NCBI GenBank assembly: GCA_002329525.1
Contig: DCTI01000207.1
Location: 3,099 to 12,351 of the forward strand
Length of the DNA: 9,253 nucleotides
Origin: Negativicutes bacterium UBA1444
Lineage (GTDB): Bacteria; Bacillota; Negativicutes; UBA1444
Direction of reading: 5' to 3'
The notes under the pieces were generated by a model, which was not told the origin of the DNA, ran no database searches, and worked only from the letters and a program-made list of their open reading frames with translations. Positions 1-6,732 of the stretch are shown here, one piece after another. A program made the translations under genes and the position numbers. Position 1 is the first letter of the stretch. Each line of letters starts with the position of its first letter.

Positions 1-521
1 GGAAAACCCTGCGCTGCATGCAGGAACATGGCCCGGCCGGCACTTTGACACTCAGCGTCAATCCGTTTGTGCCGAAGCCTTTCACTCCCTTCCAATGGTT
101 GCCGATGGCGGACTATAACCTTGTGTCCGGCCGATTGAAACAACTGGAACGAGGCCTGAAAGCGGAAAAACGGATTCGGCTTCAGGCGGAGTCGTTGCGT
201 GAGGCCTATATTCAAGGAACGTTGGCCCGCGGCGACCGACAGCTTGGGGAAGCCTTGCGGGCAGCGCACCTTATGGGCGGACGCCGGCAATGGAAAGCGG
301 CCTTAAAGCTGACTGGTTTGCGGGCCGAAGACTACCTGTATCGGGACTATTCCCCGTCGGAGGTTTTCCCGTGGGAAGTGGTGGATGTCGGGGTAACCCG
401 CGAATATTTGTGGGCGGAACTGCAAAAAGCGCTGGCGGAATCGCCGACGGCGGTATGTGCGCCGATGTGCCGGCGTTGCGGCATATGCGGAAAACAAGGA
501 GGAACGGCGGAAGACTCATGA
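1..521 (+). CDS. Radical SAM protein, C-terminal part (5' end outside window)
   Basis: The reading frame is open from the window edge (first full codon at 3), so only the last 170 or so residues are present and the radical SAM CxxxCxxC core lies upstream. The segment SVNPFVPKPFTPFQW (about 50-95) is the hallmark of the region after the SAM barrel in B12-binding-type radical SAM proteins. It is followed by a helical stretch and by LARGDRQLGEAL, LYRDYSPSEVFPW and VGVTREYLW, the typical C-terminal tail of that group. Near the C-terminus is a cysteine cluster, C-x3-C-x2-C-x2-C (456-488), which could hold an extra Fe-S centre. The TGA stop overlaps the pgeF ATG (ATGA at 518-521), so translation is probably coupled. 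The substrate is unknown. I am confident of the superfamily but not of the exact subfamily. Confidence 0.75.
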   Translation, partial: KTLRCMQEHGPAGTLTLSVNPFVPKPFTPFQWLPMADYNLVSGRLKQLERGLKAEKRIRLQAESLREAYIQGTLARGDRQLGEALRAAHLMGGRRQWKAALKLTGLRAEDYLYRDYSPSEVFPWEVVDVGVTREYLWAELQKALAESPTAVCAPMCRRCGICGKQGGTAEDS

Positions 522-1312
522 ACGGAATGCAATTTGTAGATCATCCCAATGGCGTTAAATTTGCAATGTTTCCGACATTACGGGAACGGGGCCTTCGACA
601 CGGAGTTTCCACCCGGATTGGCGGTTGTAGTGAAAATGGCCTGGCTTCCTTGAATCTTGGCGTAAAAGTAAATGACCGGCCGGAAAATATCCGTCGGAAT
701 CGTGAAAAATTTTGTGAAGCGGTGGGTGTGGACGCAACGCGGGTAGTCGCGTCCGGACAGATCCACAGCGATCATGTCGCAGTTGTGGATCATCGGCAGG
801 CGGGGCAGCGTCTGGCCGATACCGACGGCTTGGTCACTTGCACGCCGGACCTGCCGTTATTGCTGTTCTTTGCCGACTGCGTCCCCTTGCTGTTCTATGA
901 TCCTGTCCGAAAAGTAATCGGACTGAGCCATGCCGGCTGGAAGGGAACATTCCTGTCCATTGGCCCAAAGACGCTGACGGTGATGCAGCACACGTTCGGT
1001 ACGGATCCGGAAGATTGTTTGCTGGGCATCGGGCCATCCATCGGTCCGACGGATTACGAGGTGGATGAACCGGTCCTGTCGCAAATTATAACCCGCTGGC
1101 CGTCAACGGAAGCATTTGCTCATCCTGGCCGCCCTGGGCACTGGTCGCTCGATCTCTGGGAATGGAACCGGCAGCAGGCGATCGCGGCGGGCATTTCGTC
1201 TGAGAATATCTTGATCAGTGGAATTTCCACCGCGCAGCATGCCGACATCTTTTTCTCCCACCGGGCGAGTCAGGGGAAAGCGGGCCGGTTCGGCGTTTTG
1301 ATGGCACTTTGA
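518..1312 (+). CDS. pgeF: Peptidoglycan editing factor PgeF (YfiH/YlmD, DUF152 laccase-domain family)
   Basis: The 264-residue protein has the usual length of the family. Visible signatures are GVSTRIGGCSE-x-LNLG near residues 29-48, QIHSDHV (His83), FFADCVPLL (Cys121) and SHAGWKG (His138); the His-Cys-His set is the conserved metal-binding/catalytic triad of YfiH-type proteins. LGIGPSIG and a C-terminal HRASQGKAGRFG motif are also typical. Members have been linked to correct stem-peptide composition in peptidoglycan precursors and to purine nucleoside phosphorylase-like activity; which role applies here cannot be told. I chose the ATG at 518 because it overlaps the upstream stop as ATGA and follows AAGGAGG (496-502), though that spacing is long; an ATG at 527 is an alternative. 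The frame is open upstream to 290, but that part lies inside the preceding gene. It is the usual neighbour of yggS and sepF in Firmicutes. Confidence 0.93.
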   Translation: MNGMQFVDHPNGVKFAMFPTLRERGLRHGVSTRIGGCSENGLASLNLGVKVNDRPENIRRNREKFCEAVGVDATRVVASGQIHSDHVAVVDHRQAGQRLADTDGLVTCTPDLPLLLFFADCVPLLFYDPVRKVIGLSHAGWKGTFLSIGPKTLTVMQHTFGTDPEDCLLGIGPSIGPTDYEVDEPVLSQIITRWPSTEAFAHPGRPGHWSLDLWEWNRQQAIAAGISSENILISGISTAQHADIFFSHRASQGKAGRFGVLMAL

Positions 1313-1338
1313 CAGGGTCGGTCACTCGGCGATATAAT
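1309..1338 (+). promoter_or_regulatory. Consensus vegetative (sigma-A/sigma-70) promoter for yggS and downstream genes
   Basis: TTGACA at 1309-1314 and TATAAT at 1333-1338 are both perfect consensus hexamers with an 18-nt spacer. The -35 box overlaps the pgeF stop codon (TGA 1310-1312). The predicted start is an A near 1345, giving a leader of about 29 nt to the GTG at 1374. This is the only clear promoter of this type I see in the yggS-DUF167 block, so it probably supplies most of the transcription of sepF, proC, ylmH and divIVA. Confidence 0.85.
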
Positions 1339-1359
1339 TAAAAAATGGAATGTCGGGAT

Positions 1360-1365
1360 GGGAGG
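1360..1365 (+). promoter_or_regulatory. Ribosome binding site deciding the yggS start
   Basis: GGGAGG lies 8 nt before the in-frame GTG at 1374. The in-frame ATG at 1350 has no such site and would leave only about 5 nt of leader from the promoter at 1309-1338, so 1374 is the better start. Confidence 0.75.
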
Positions 1366-1373
1366 CCTGTGCG

Positions 1374-2039
1374 GTGATAGCGGACAACCTTGCTGTGATT
1401 CGTGATTCGCTCCGGCGGGACGACGTCGTTTTGATAGCGGTTACCAAAACTCAGCCGGTGTCGGTGATTCGGGAGGCATATGCCGCCGGATTATCGGTGC
1501 TGGGCGAGAACCGGGTTCAGGAGGCTGTGGAGAAGGCAGCGGATTTAGAGGATTTGCCTCTGGAATGGCACTTAATTGGCCATCTGCAGACGAACAAAGT
1601 CAAACAGGCGGTTGCGTTATTTTCTCTGATCCACTCTGTAGACAGCGAACGGCTGGCGCGGGAAATCGATCGCTGCGCCAAGGTGATCGGCAAAATTCAG
1701 GATGTGCTGATCCAGGTCAATGTTGCCGGCGAAGAGTCGAAATCCGGCATTGAACCGGCCCAGGCGGCTGAGTTGGTTCGGTTGGTTGATTCATTGCCGA
1801 ACTTGCGCCTATGCGGCATGATGACCATTGCACCGTTATATGAGGATGCCGCGCAGACCCGGCCGGTTTTCCGGGAAATGCGGAGCATTTTTGAACAATT
1901 GCGTGAAAAAGTTGCTGACCCGGAAGCCTTCCGCTGGCTGTCCATGGGGATGACGCATGATTACCGGGTAGCAGTCGAGGAAGGCGCCAACATGATCCGG
2001 ATCGGCACCGGACTGTTTGGCGTTCGAACTGCCAGGTAG
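1374..2039 (+). CDS. yggS: YggS/YlmE family pyridoxal phosphate-binding protein
   Basis: The product is a 221-residue single-domain PLP protein of the alanine-racemase N-terminal fold (PLPBP family), involved in vitamin B6 and amino-acid/keto-acid homeostasis rather than a known reaction. Visible motifs are LIAVTKTQP with the PLP-binding Lys25, LGENRVQEA, WHLIGHLQTNK, QVNVAGEESKSG, GMMTIAP, SMGMTHDY and IRIGTGLFG. The GTG start is supported by GGGAGG 8 nt upstream and by the fit to the family N-terminus (IADNLAVIR). The stretch between the first helix and the Lys strand is shorter than usual: the AAxRAGR-like segment common in homologues is missing. The TAG stop lies 13 nt before the sepF start and inside the sepF ribosome-binding region, so the two are probably translated in sequence. 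Confidence 0.93.
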   Translation: MIADNLAVIRDSLRRDDVVLIAVTKTQPVSVIREAYAAGLSVLGENRVQEAVEKAADLEDLPLEWHLIGHLQTNKVKQAVALFSLIHSVDSERLAREIDRCAKVIGKIQDVLIQVNVAGEESKSGIEPAQAAELVRLVDSLPNLRLCGMMTIAPLYEDAAQTRPVFREMRSIFEQLREKVADPEAFRWLSMGMTHDYRVAVEEGANMIRIGTGLFGVRTAR

Positions 2040-2045
2040 AGGAGG
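2038..2045 (+). promoter_or_regulatory. Ribosome binding site of sepF
   Basis: AGAGGAGG ends 7 nt before an in-frame TTG (2053) but only 1 nt before an in-frame ATG (2047). The spacing favours TTG as the main start. The site overlaps the yggS stop codon. Confidence 0.6.
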
Positions 2046-2052
2046 AATGGCT

Positions 2053-2580
2053 TTGAAGCTTCTGGATAAAGTATGGAATCTGCTGGGGCTGGTCGAGTCG
2101 GACGAGCTGGAGGAAACAGAAAAAAATTCGCCGGATAAGGCGGTCGGCCGTTCTGATCGGAAAAATGAACGCTCCCCTAAAGTCGTCGAGGAATCGCGGG
2201 AACGAAAATCTTTGCCGCCGGCACCAGTGCCGTCCCCCAACCTCGCTGCGAAACCGGTTCCGGCTCTGCCGCCGGTCCGTGATTCGGCAATGACGCTCGG
2301 AACCGTAGTGATCACACAACCGATGGGATTTGATGATGCCCGCCAGATTGCGGAGAATGTCAAGAGCGGCAAAACGGTTCTGGTCAATTTTGAACGTACG
2401 GATAGCGAAACTATCAAACGCACGGTGGATTTTATGAGTGGCATCACGTATGCTGTGAGCGGGACTGTACAACGAGTATCCAACACCATTTTTTTGTTTG
2501 CACCGGCCCGGGTCGAGATTTTTGCGACGGAACGGTTTGCAACGGAGGATCCGAATGCGCTGCCATGGCGGCGGCCTTAG
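2053..2580 (+). CDS. sepF: Cell division protein SepF (YlmF)
   Basis: SepF polymerises on the membrane and tethers and bundles FtsZ at the division site. The 175-residue product shows the family layout. Residues 1-14 (MKLLDKVWNLLGLV) form the amphipathic membrane-binding helix. About 15-78 is a charged then Pro/Ala-rich linker. The conserved core is at about 84-155, starting VVITQPMGFDDARQIAENVKSG and continuing VLVNFERTD, RTVDFMSG and VQRVSNTIFLFAP. The start is set by ribosome-site spacing (TTG 2053); ATG 2047 would add only Met-Ala. The linker is longer than that of B. subtilis SepF as I recall it. It lies between yggS and proC on the same strand with short gaps, as in many Firmicutes division clusters. 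Confidence 0.94.
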   Translation: MKLLDKVWNLLGLVESDELEETEKNSPDKAVGRSDRKNERSPKVVEESRERKSLPPAPVPSPNLAAKPVPALPPVRDSAMTLGTVVITQPMGFDDARQIAENVKSGKTVLVNFERTDSETIKRTVDFMSGITYAVSGTVQRVSNTIFLFAPARVEIFATERFATEDPNALPWRRP

Positions 2581-2605
2581 TCAGTATGTTGGGAGGAATC
2601 ATGGA

Positions 2606-3421
2606 ATGCTGAAGAATAAACAGGTTGGTTTTATCGGCGGCGGCGCTATGGGCGAAGCGTTGATGGGTGGGTTGCTTGCCAAGAAAATGCTGGAACCGGC
2701 GCAGGTTACGGTATACGATGTTTCCCGGGAGCGGCTGCAGTTTCTGCAGAATCGTTATGGCGTGAATATCGGCGACTCCGGGCAGGCGGTCGCTACGGCG
2801 AGCGATATCCTGTTTCTGACCATTAAACCCCAGGTAATGTCGGCGGTGTTGACGGATATCGGCAAATTGGTCAAACAAACGACGTTAGTCGTATCCATTG
2901 CGGCCGGAATCAAAATTTCAACGTTGGAAAAATTCCTGCCAAGGGTGCCGGTCATCCGGGTCATGCCGAATACCCCGGTGGCTGTCGGCGAAGGAATGTC
3001 GGCGGTAGCCCGGGGAAGTTACGCCGATGAAGCTGCGGCCAATTTGGTTTCCGCAATGTTTTCGGCGGTAGGCCGATCGATTCAGGTCGATGAATCCATG
3101 ATGGATGCCGTGACCGGGCTTTCCGGCAGCGGACCGGCATTCTTTTTCCTGATGCTCGACGCGCTGTCGGATGCGGGGGTTCGGGTCGGCTTTTCCCGGC
3201 AGAATGCGTTGCTGTTGTCGGCCCAGACCATGTTGGGCGCGGCGAAGATGGTCCTGGAAACCGGCGAACACCCCGGCAAGCTCAAAGACATGGTAACCTC
3301 GCCGGGTGGCACGGCGATTACAGGAGTACATATGCTGGAAACCCATTCAATCCGGGCATCCCTGATCGAAGCCGTCGTGGCCGCTACTGCGCGTTCCCGG
3401 GATATGGGCAAGGAACAATAA
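2606..3421 (+). CDS. proC: Pyrroline-5-carboxylate reductase ProC
   Basis: This cytoplasmic enzyme reduces pyrroline-5-carboxylate to L-proline with NAD(P)H, the last step of proline synthesis. The 271-residue product begins with a Rossmann dinucleotide motif, VGFIGGGAMGEAL (glycines at 11-13 and 16). It continues with FLTIKPQ, VSIAAGI, the MPNTP motif (120-124), GLSGSGPAFFF, and the family signature at about 226-245 including TSPGGTAITG (from 231). The ATG at 2606 follows GGGAGG (2591-2596) by 9 nt. The ATG at 2601 is out of frame and reaches a stop after three codons. The frame is open upstream to 2498, but that part overlaps sepF and has no family similarity. The stop overlaps the ylmH ATG by one base (TAATG). 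The other proline synthesis genes (proA, proB) are not in the window. Confidence 0.96.
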   Translation: MLKNKQVGFIGGGAMGEALMGGLLAKKMLEPAQVTVYDVSRERLQFLQNRYGVNIGDSGQAVATASDILFLTIKPQVMSAVLTDIGKLVKQTTLVVSIAAGIKISTLEKFLPRVPVIRVMPNTPVAVGEGMSAVARGSYADEAAANLVSAMFSAVGRSIQVDESMMDAVTGLSGSGPAFFFLMLDALSDAGVRVGFSRQNALLLSAQTMLGAAKMVLETGEHPGKLKDMVTSPGGTAITGVHMLETHSIRASLIEAVVAATARSRDMGKEQ

Positions 3422-4206
3422 TGATCGACCGGGAGAAAATCATTCGGTATTACCGGGCGACCGGCGATCACGAGCAGGCGGCGCGCATTCTGGATGTGGC
3501 GGAATCGGCCTTGCACAACCGCCGTTTCTGCGTCACTGAGTTTTTGGATCCGCATGCCTTTTCCATTGCCGAAACGGTTGCTGCCTATGAAGATGGCCTG
3601 CTCCTGCAAAGTCAGGGTGGGTTTGATGCTGCGGAACGGGTACGGGCCGTATTTGCCTGCCGGGATTTTCGCGGTACCGTGCCGGCCCTGGTGGAAGCGG
3701 TGGGCGTCGAATGGAACACGCAATTTTATCCACTGACACACCGCGACGTGCTGGGCGGATTATTGGCGTTGGGGATCAAACGCAGCGTGGTTGGCGATAT
3801 CCTGATGGTGCCGGGTGGTTGCCAAATTGTGGTCGATCCCTCGATTCTGCCGTTTTTGCAGCAGGAACTGCAGCGACTTGGCGCCGCGATGGTGCGAACG
3901 AAACCGATCCTGCTGTCCGAATTGCAGCCGCGGCCGGAAACCGTCAAAGAAATCCGGTCGACCGTGGCGTCATTGCGCCTGGACTCGGTGGCTGCCGCTG
4001 GGTTTGGCGTTTCCCGAACACAAATGACGGAAGACATCCAGGCGGATAAAGTAAAAGTGAACTGGAAAGACGCCAAGAATCCTTCCCAATCGGTGAAGGC
4101 TGGCGATGTGATCTCTTTCCGCGGACGCGGTCGGGTCGAAATTGTGGAAATTACCGGACAGACAAAAAAGGGAAGGACCGGGGTGCTGTTGAAAAGATAC
4201 ATGTAA
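3421..4206 (+). CDS. ylmH: YlmH family RNA-binding protein (S4 domain)
   Basis: The 261-residue length is typical of the YlmH family. The N-terminal part (about 1-180) carries the conserved YlmH region, with TEFLDPHAFSIAE near residue 40, FCR-type segments such as VFACRDFRGTVPAL, THRDVLGGLLALGIKRSVVGDI, and a short GCQIVV strand. From Ser184, SLRLDSVAAAGFGVSRTQMTEDIQ begins an S4 RNA-binding domain that ends with GDVISFRGRGRVEI. YlmH binds ribosomal/tRNA complexes and has been tied in B. subtilis to ribosome-associated quality control; the genetic link with sepF and divIVA is old and conserved. The ATG overlaps the proC stop by one base, with AAGGA six nt upstream. A yggT/ylmG gene, commonly directly before ylmH, is absent here. 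Confidence 0.92.
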   Translation: MIDREKIIRYYRATGDHEQAARILDVAESALHNRRFCVTEFLDPHAFSIAETVAAYEDGLLLQSQGGFDAAERVRAVFACRDFRGTVPALVEAVGVEWNTQFYPLTHRDVLGGLLALGIKRSVVGDILMVPGGCQIVVDPSILPFLQQELQRLGAAMVRTKPILLSELQPRPETVKEIRSTVASLRLDSVAAAGFGVSRTQMTEDIQADKVKVNWKDAKNPSQSVKAGDVISFRGRGRVEIVEITGQTKKGRTGVLLKRYM

Positions 4207-4224
4207 CCGATCCGGAAAAATGGG

Positions 4225-4230
4225 AAGGGG
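4225..4230 (+). promoter_or_regulatory. Ribosome binding site deciding the divIVA start
   Basis: AAGGGG lies 7 nt before the GTG at 4238. The longer in-frame ATG at 4220 would place this site inside the gene and adds residues (MGRGGL) not seen in DivIVA proteins. Confidence 0.7.
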
Positions 4231-4237
4231 TGGACTT

Positions 4238-4690
4238 GTGCTGACACCGCTGGATATTCATAATAAGAAGTTCAAAAAAGAATTTCGGGGCTATGATCCT
4301 GTCGAAGTGGATGAGTTTATGCTGGAAGCCGCCAAGACTTTCGAGCGCCTGTTGCAGGACAATATGGACCTGAAAGAGAACGTGGAACGCTTGACCGCCA
4401 AACTGGAGCACTATCAGCACATGGAAACCACCTTGCACAGCACATTGGTGATCGCCCAGGAAACCGCCGAGGAAGTGAAGCTCAACGCGAAGCGCGAATG
4501 TGAGCTGATGATGAAGGAAATGGAAGTCCGCGGACAAAAGATGCTCGATGAGGCGGCGGCGAAAGTCCGACGGATGAACGTGGAATATGAAGAATTGCGG
4601 AAGCAGGCCCAAGTCTTCCGGATCCGCCAGAAAACCTTATTGGCGGCCCAGTTGGAAATGTTGAAGAAAGACGAGGAAGACGACAACTGA
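4238..4690 (+). CDS. divIVA: Cell division/polarity protein DivIVA
   Basis: DivIVA is a coiled-coil protein that binds negatively curved membrane at the septum and poles and recruits division or polarity partners. The 150-residue product starts MLTPLDIHNKKFKKEFRGYD, the classic DivIVA N-terminal domain; Phe16-Arg17 correspond to the membrane-inserting Phe-Arg pair. VEVDEFM leads into a long heptad-rich coiled coil (about 25-70 and 75-145, rich in Glu/Lys/Leu/Met) and ends in an acidic tail (KKDEEDDN). GTG at 4238 is chosen because it gives the canonical MLTPLDI start and has a ribosome site at the right distance. The gap to ylmH is 31 nt with no terminator seen. The DUF167 gene follows closely. 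Confidence 0.95.
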   Translation: MLTPLDIHNKKFKKEFRGYDPVEVDEFMLEAAKTFERLLQDNMDLKENVERLTAKLEHYQHMETTLHSTLVIAQETAEEVKLNAKRECELMMKEMEVRGQKMLDEAAAKVRRMNVEYEELRKQAQVFRIRQKTLLAAQLEMLKKDEEDDN

Positions 4691-4700
4691 CCGTGAATGT

Positions 4701-4705
4701 GGAGG
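4701..4705 (+). promoter_or_regulatory. Ribosome binding site candidate for the DUF167 gene
   Basis: GGAGG lies 5 nt before an in-frame GTG at 4711. The earlier GTG at 4693 has only a weak purine-rich stretch upstream. Confidence 0.5.
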
Positions 4706-4710
4706 AACTG

Positions 4711-4998
4711 GTGCTCAAAGATTCGCCGGAAGGCGTTTCCTTCGGCGTCCGGGTTCAGCCGCGCGCCGGGCGGAACAAAATTTTGGGTATACACAACGGG
4801 TGCCTGAAACTGGCCGTTGCCGCGGCGCCGGTGGAAGGCGAAGCGACCAGGCAATGTCTGCGCTTTCTGGCGGAAATCTTCAATGTGGCACTTCCTTTCG
4901 TTTCCTTGCTGTCCGGCGCGCAATCGCGCAACAAGGTATTCCGAATCGCTGGCATGGAGTCGGCAGACTGTCGACGGATCCTCGGCAAAATTTCCTGA
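4711..4998 (+). CDS. yggU: DUF167 (YggU) family protein
   Basis: The small protein (95 residues from GTG 4711, or 101 from GTG 4693) shows the family pattern: GVSFGVRVQPRAGRNKILG near the N-terminus, then LKLAVAAAPVEGEATRQCLRF, followed by a LLSGAQSRNKVFRI stretch corresponding to the usual GxxSRxK motif. The family has a compact alpha/beta fold with no settled biochemical function. It commonly sits at the end of the yggS-yggT gene string, matching its place here after divIVA. GTG 4711 is preferred on ribosome-site spacing; 4693, 2 nt after the divIVA stop, remains possible. An intrinsic terminator follows 22 nt after the stop, so this is the last gene of the block. Confidence 0.88.
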   Translation: MLKDSPEGVSFGVRVQPRAGRNKILGIHNGCLKLAVAAAPVEGEATRQCLRFLAEIFNVALPFVSLLSGAQSRNKVFRIAGMESADCRRILGKIS

Positions 4999-5020
4999 TC
5001 AGTTTACGCAATGATACGAT

Positions 5021-5071
5021 ACGACGCTACGAGACCGGAACGGCGACTGAGTAGCGTCGTTAAATTTTTTT
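5021..5071 (+). terminator. Intrinsic terminator closing the division block
   Basis: ACGACGCTAC (5021-5030) and GTAGCGTCGT (5051-5060) form a perfect 10-bp stem around a 20-nt loop, followed by TAAA and a run of seven T (5065-5071). The position directly after the DUF167 gene fits a Rho-independent terminator. It separates the housekeeping block from the sigma-54 regulator. Confidence 0.85.
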
Positions 5072-5093
5072 CGGCAAAAGGAGGATTTTGCCG
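5072..5093 (+). repeat. 8-bp perfect hairpin with Shine-Dalgarno-like loop
   Basis: CGGCAAAA (5072-5079) and TTTTGCCG (5086-5093) are perfect inverted repeats, and the six-base loop is GGAGGA. No T-run follows, so it does not look like a second terminator. A tiny frame TTG-CCG-CGA-CAA-AAA-GAA-TAA (5088-5108) follows the loop. Function unknown. Confidence 0.5.
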
Positions 5094-5115
5094 CGACAAA
5101 AAGAATAATACATTG

Positions 5116-5131
5116 TGTCAGAAAACTGACA
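5116..5131. promoter_or_regulatory. Putative operator, copy A, in the leader of the sigma-54 regulator
   Basis: TGTCAGAAAACTGACA is a perfect palindrome (6-bp arms, AAAA centre) 105 nt before the regulator ATG. Two close variants lie at 6700-6715 and 6719-6734, giving the consensus TGTCRRAAARYTGACR. The size and symmetry suit a dimeric Fis-type HTH. This copy may mediate autoregulation. No convincing sigma-54 promoter (GG-N10-GC) is present between it and the gene; TAATAC at 5106-5111 is a weak -10 candidate without a good -35. Confidence 0.6.
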
Positions 5132-5235
5132 GTAACGATGCCGACCACGACCGCTCAGCAATGGCGCTGACCGGTTATTGGATGTTAGGCATTTTTTTAT
5201 TGCTCTCGGACCGAGTAAAACGCAATGGAGGTTTT

Positions 5236-6732
5236 ATGGTGCAGTCAGTCGACGAAATGCTTCCCAGTATGGATGAACTGTCAATTTTGTTGCAGGAACG
5301 ACGTTGGGAAGACATCGAGAAACTGTTCACGAGTCTTATAGAACTCTATCATCTCCAACAAACGCAACTCGAAGCTTTGCTGGATACCGTCAGTGAAGCG
5401 ATTTGCATGATTGATGAAGAAAATCGGGTAGTGGCCTGGAACCATCGCGCGGAATCGCTGTATGGAATTGCCCGCGACGAAATTTTGCGCCAACCGATCA
5501 ATCGCTATTTTTCCAATCTGCGGATCCGCGAGGTTATGGAGAAACGGCAAATCGTTAATGAAGAATATCATGCCCCCTGCCCGGACACCCATGTGCTGAT
5601 CAATGCCCGGCCGATCAGTCGGGATGGCCAGATTCTCGGCGCGATCTCCGCAGAGCGGAACATTACGGAACTGGTTCAGCTGAACCGGCAATTAACGCAA
5701 AAGAATCAGGAAATGCAGACGTTAAAGCAGACACTGACCGAGATTCATACCCGAAAGGATCCGTTCTTTTCCATTCACGGCCGGGGCGAGGCCATTCGTA
5801 ACGCGGTAAACCTGGCGCGCCGAGTGGCGACAACCAGCGTTCCGGTTTTGTTGCGGGGGGAAAGCGGTACCGGCAAGGAACTGTTTGCCCGGGCCATTCA
5901 CGAGGGCAGCCAGGTGTCCGGGCCTTATGTGGCGATCAATTGTGGCGCCATTCCCGGCAATTTGTTTGAGAGCGAACTCTTCGGTTATGAACCGGGCGCC
6001 TTCACCGGCGCCGGACGCAAGGGACGGATCGGCCTGCTCGAAAAAGCCAATGGTGGAACGATTCTGCTGGACGAAGTGGGCGACATGCCGCGGGAGATGC
6101 AGGTTAAATTGTTGCGCACCTTGCAGGAGAAAACGCTGTATCGGGTCGGCGGCAACGCGCCGCTTACGGTCGATTTTCGGGTGATTGCCGCTACCAATCG
6201 AAATCTGGAAGAAATGATCCGTTGCGGGAATTTTCGCGAAGACCTGTACTATCGCCTAAACGTGGTCACGATTGCCTTGCCGCCCCTGCGGGAGCGACTG
6301 GATGACATTCCGGAACTATTTCATCGCGGGCTGCAGTATTTTTGCGCTTTGCACAACAAGAACATTGTCCGGACAGATTCAACCCTAATGACGGCGCTGC
6401 TGCGCTACCAGTGGCCGGGTAATATCCGGGAGTTTCTCAATGTGCTGGAGCGGCTGGTTATTTTGTCGGAAACTGAAATACTTGGCACGCGGGACTTGCC
6501 GCAGCAGTTTGTGACACCGGGCGGAAACGATGGAACTTCGGTCACGAATTATCCGCTGCCGGACGCAACGGCGGAGCTGGAACGCGACCTGATTGTCAAA
6601 GTGCTGGCAGAAGTGGCCGGCAACCGGGCGATGGCGGCACAAAGGCTGGGCGTTCCCCGGAGCACGCTTTATTACAAAATGGCCAAGTTGGGCATAAATT
6701 GTCGAAAAACTGACGGTTTGTCAAAAAGTTGA
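5236..6732 (+). CDS. Sigma-54-dependent transcriptional regulator (PAS - AAA+ - Fis HTH)
   Basis: This 498-residue bacterial enhancer-binding protein activates RNA polymerase carrying sigma-54. Residues 1-45 are a helical N-terminal segment. About 46-155 is a PAS sensor domain ([22 protein letters not shown] then YGIARDEI). A short coiled-coil linker (about 155-180) follows. The AAA+ domain spans about 183-415, with Walker A GESGTGKE (208-215), the sigma-54-contacting loop GAFTGA (254-259), Walker B ILLDE (276-280) and [10 protein letters not shown]. The Fis-type helix-turn-helix begins near residue 463 ([20 protein letters not shown]). There is no response-regulator receiver domain, so the PAS domain or N-terminus probably senses a small molecule directly. 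ATG 5236 follows GGAGG (5227-5231); GTG 5239 is an alternative. The frame stays open upstream to 5011 but there contains the terminator. It most likely activates the downstream -24/-12 promoter. Its last codons contain two operator-like palindromes. Confidence 0.93.
   Translation: MVQSVDEMLPSMDELSILLQERRWEDIEKLFTSLIELYHLQQTQLEALLDTVSEAICMIDEENRVVAWNHRAESLYGIARDEILRQPINRYFSNLRIREVMEKRQIVNEEYHAPCPDTHVLINARPISRDGQILGAISAERNITELVQLNRQLTQKNQEMQTLKQTLTEIHTRKDPFFSIHGRGEAIRNAVNLARRVATTSVPVLLRGESGTGKELFARAIHEGSQVSGPYVAINCGAIPGNLFESELFGYEPGAFTGAGRKGRIGLLEKANGGTILLDEVGDMPREMQVKLLRTLQEKTLYRVGGNAPLTVDFRVIAATNRNLEEMIRCGNFREDLYYRLNVVTIALPPLRERLDDIPELFHRGLQYFCALHNKNIVRTDSTLMTALLRYQWPGNIREFLNVLERLVILSETEILGTRDLPQQFVTPGGNDGTSVTNYPLPDATAELERDLIVKVLAEVAGNRAMAAQRLGVPRSTLYYKMAKLGINCRKTDGLSKS
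6700..6715. promoter_or_regulatory. Putative enhancer site (UAS), copy B, inside the regulator's coding end
   Basis: TGTCGAAAAACTGACG matches copy A at 13 of 16 positions and lies within the last codons of the regulator. Its centre is about 221 nt upstream of the predicted sigma-54 transcription start, within the usual working range of enhancer-binding protein sites. Confidence 0.65.

Noticed and set aside
290..517. In-frame upstream extension of pgeF
   Set aside because: It overlaps the well-supported radical SAM C-terminus in another frame, has no PgeF similarity, and the ATGA overlap at 518 gives a good start.
1717..2472. Long minus-strand open frame (251 codons) antisense to yggS and sepF
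   Set aside because: It is a shadow of two clearly conserved genes, with low-complexity composition, no recognisable motif and no ribosome site seen.
5175..5205. Possible sigma-54 promoter before the regulator (GGCAT ... TTGC)
   Set aside because: GG (5188) and GC (5202) are 14 nt apart, not the required 12; no other GG-N10-GC pair in the leader fits.
5205..5215. Short palindrome CTCGGACCGAG before the regulator
   Set aside because: Only 5-bp arms, seen once, unrelated to the TGTC/TGAC dyads; compatible with chance.
5011..5235. Upstream extension of the sigma-54 regulator, including ATG 5161 with a hydrophobic stretch ([13 protein letters not shown])
   Set aside because: The extension includes the intrinsic terminator and the operator palindrome. 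ATG 5161 has no ribosome site, whereas ATG 5236 has GGAGG. The apparent membrane segment is probably chance from the T-rich leader.
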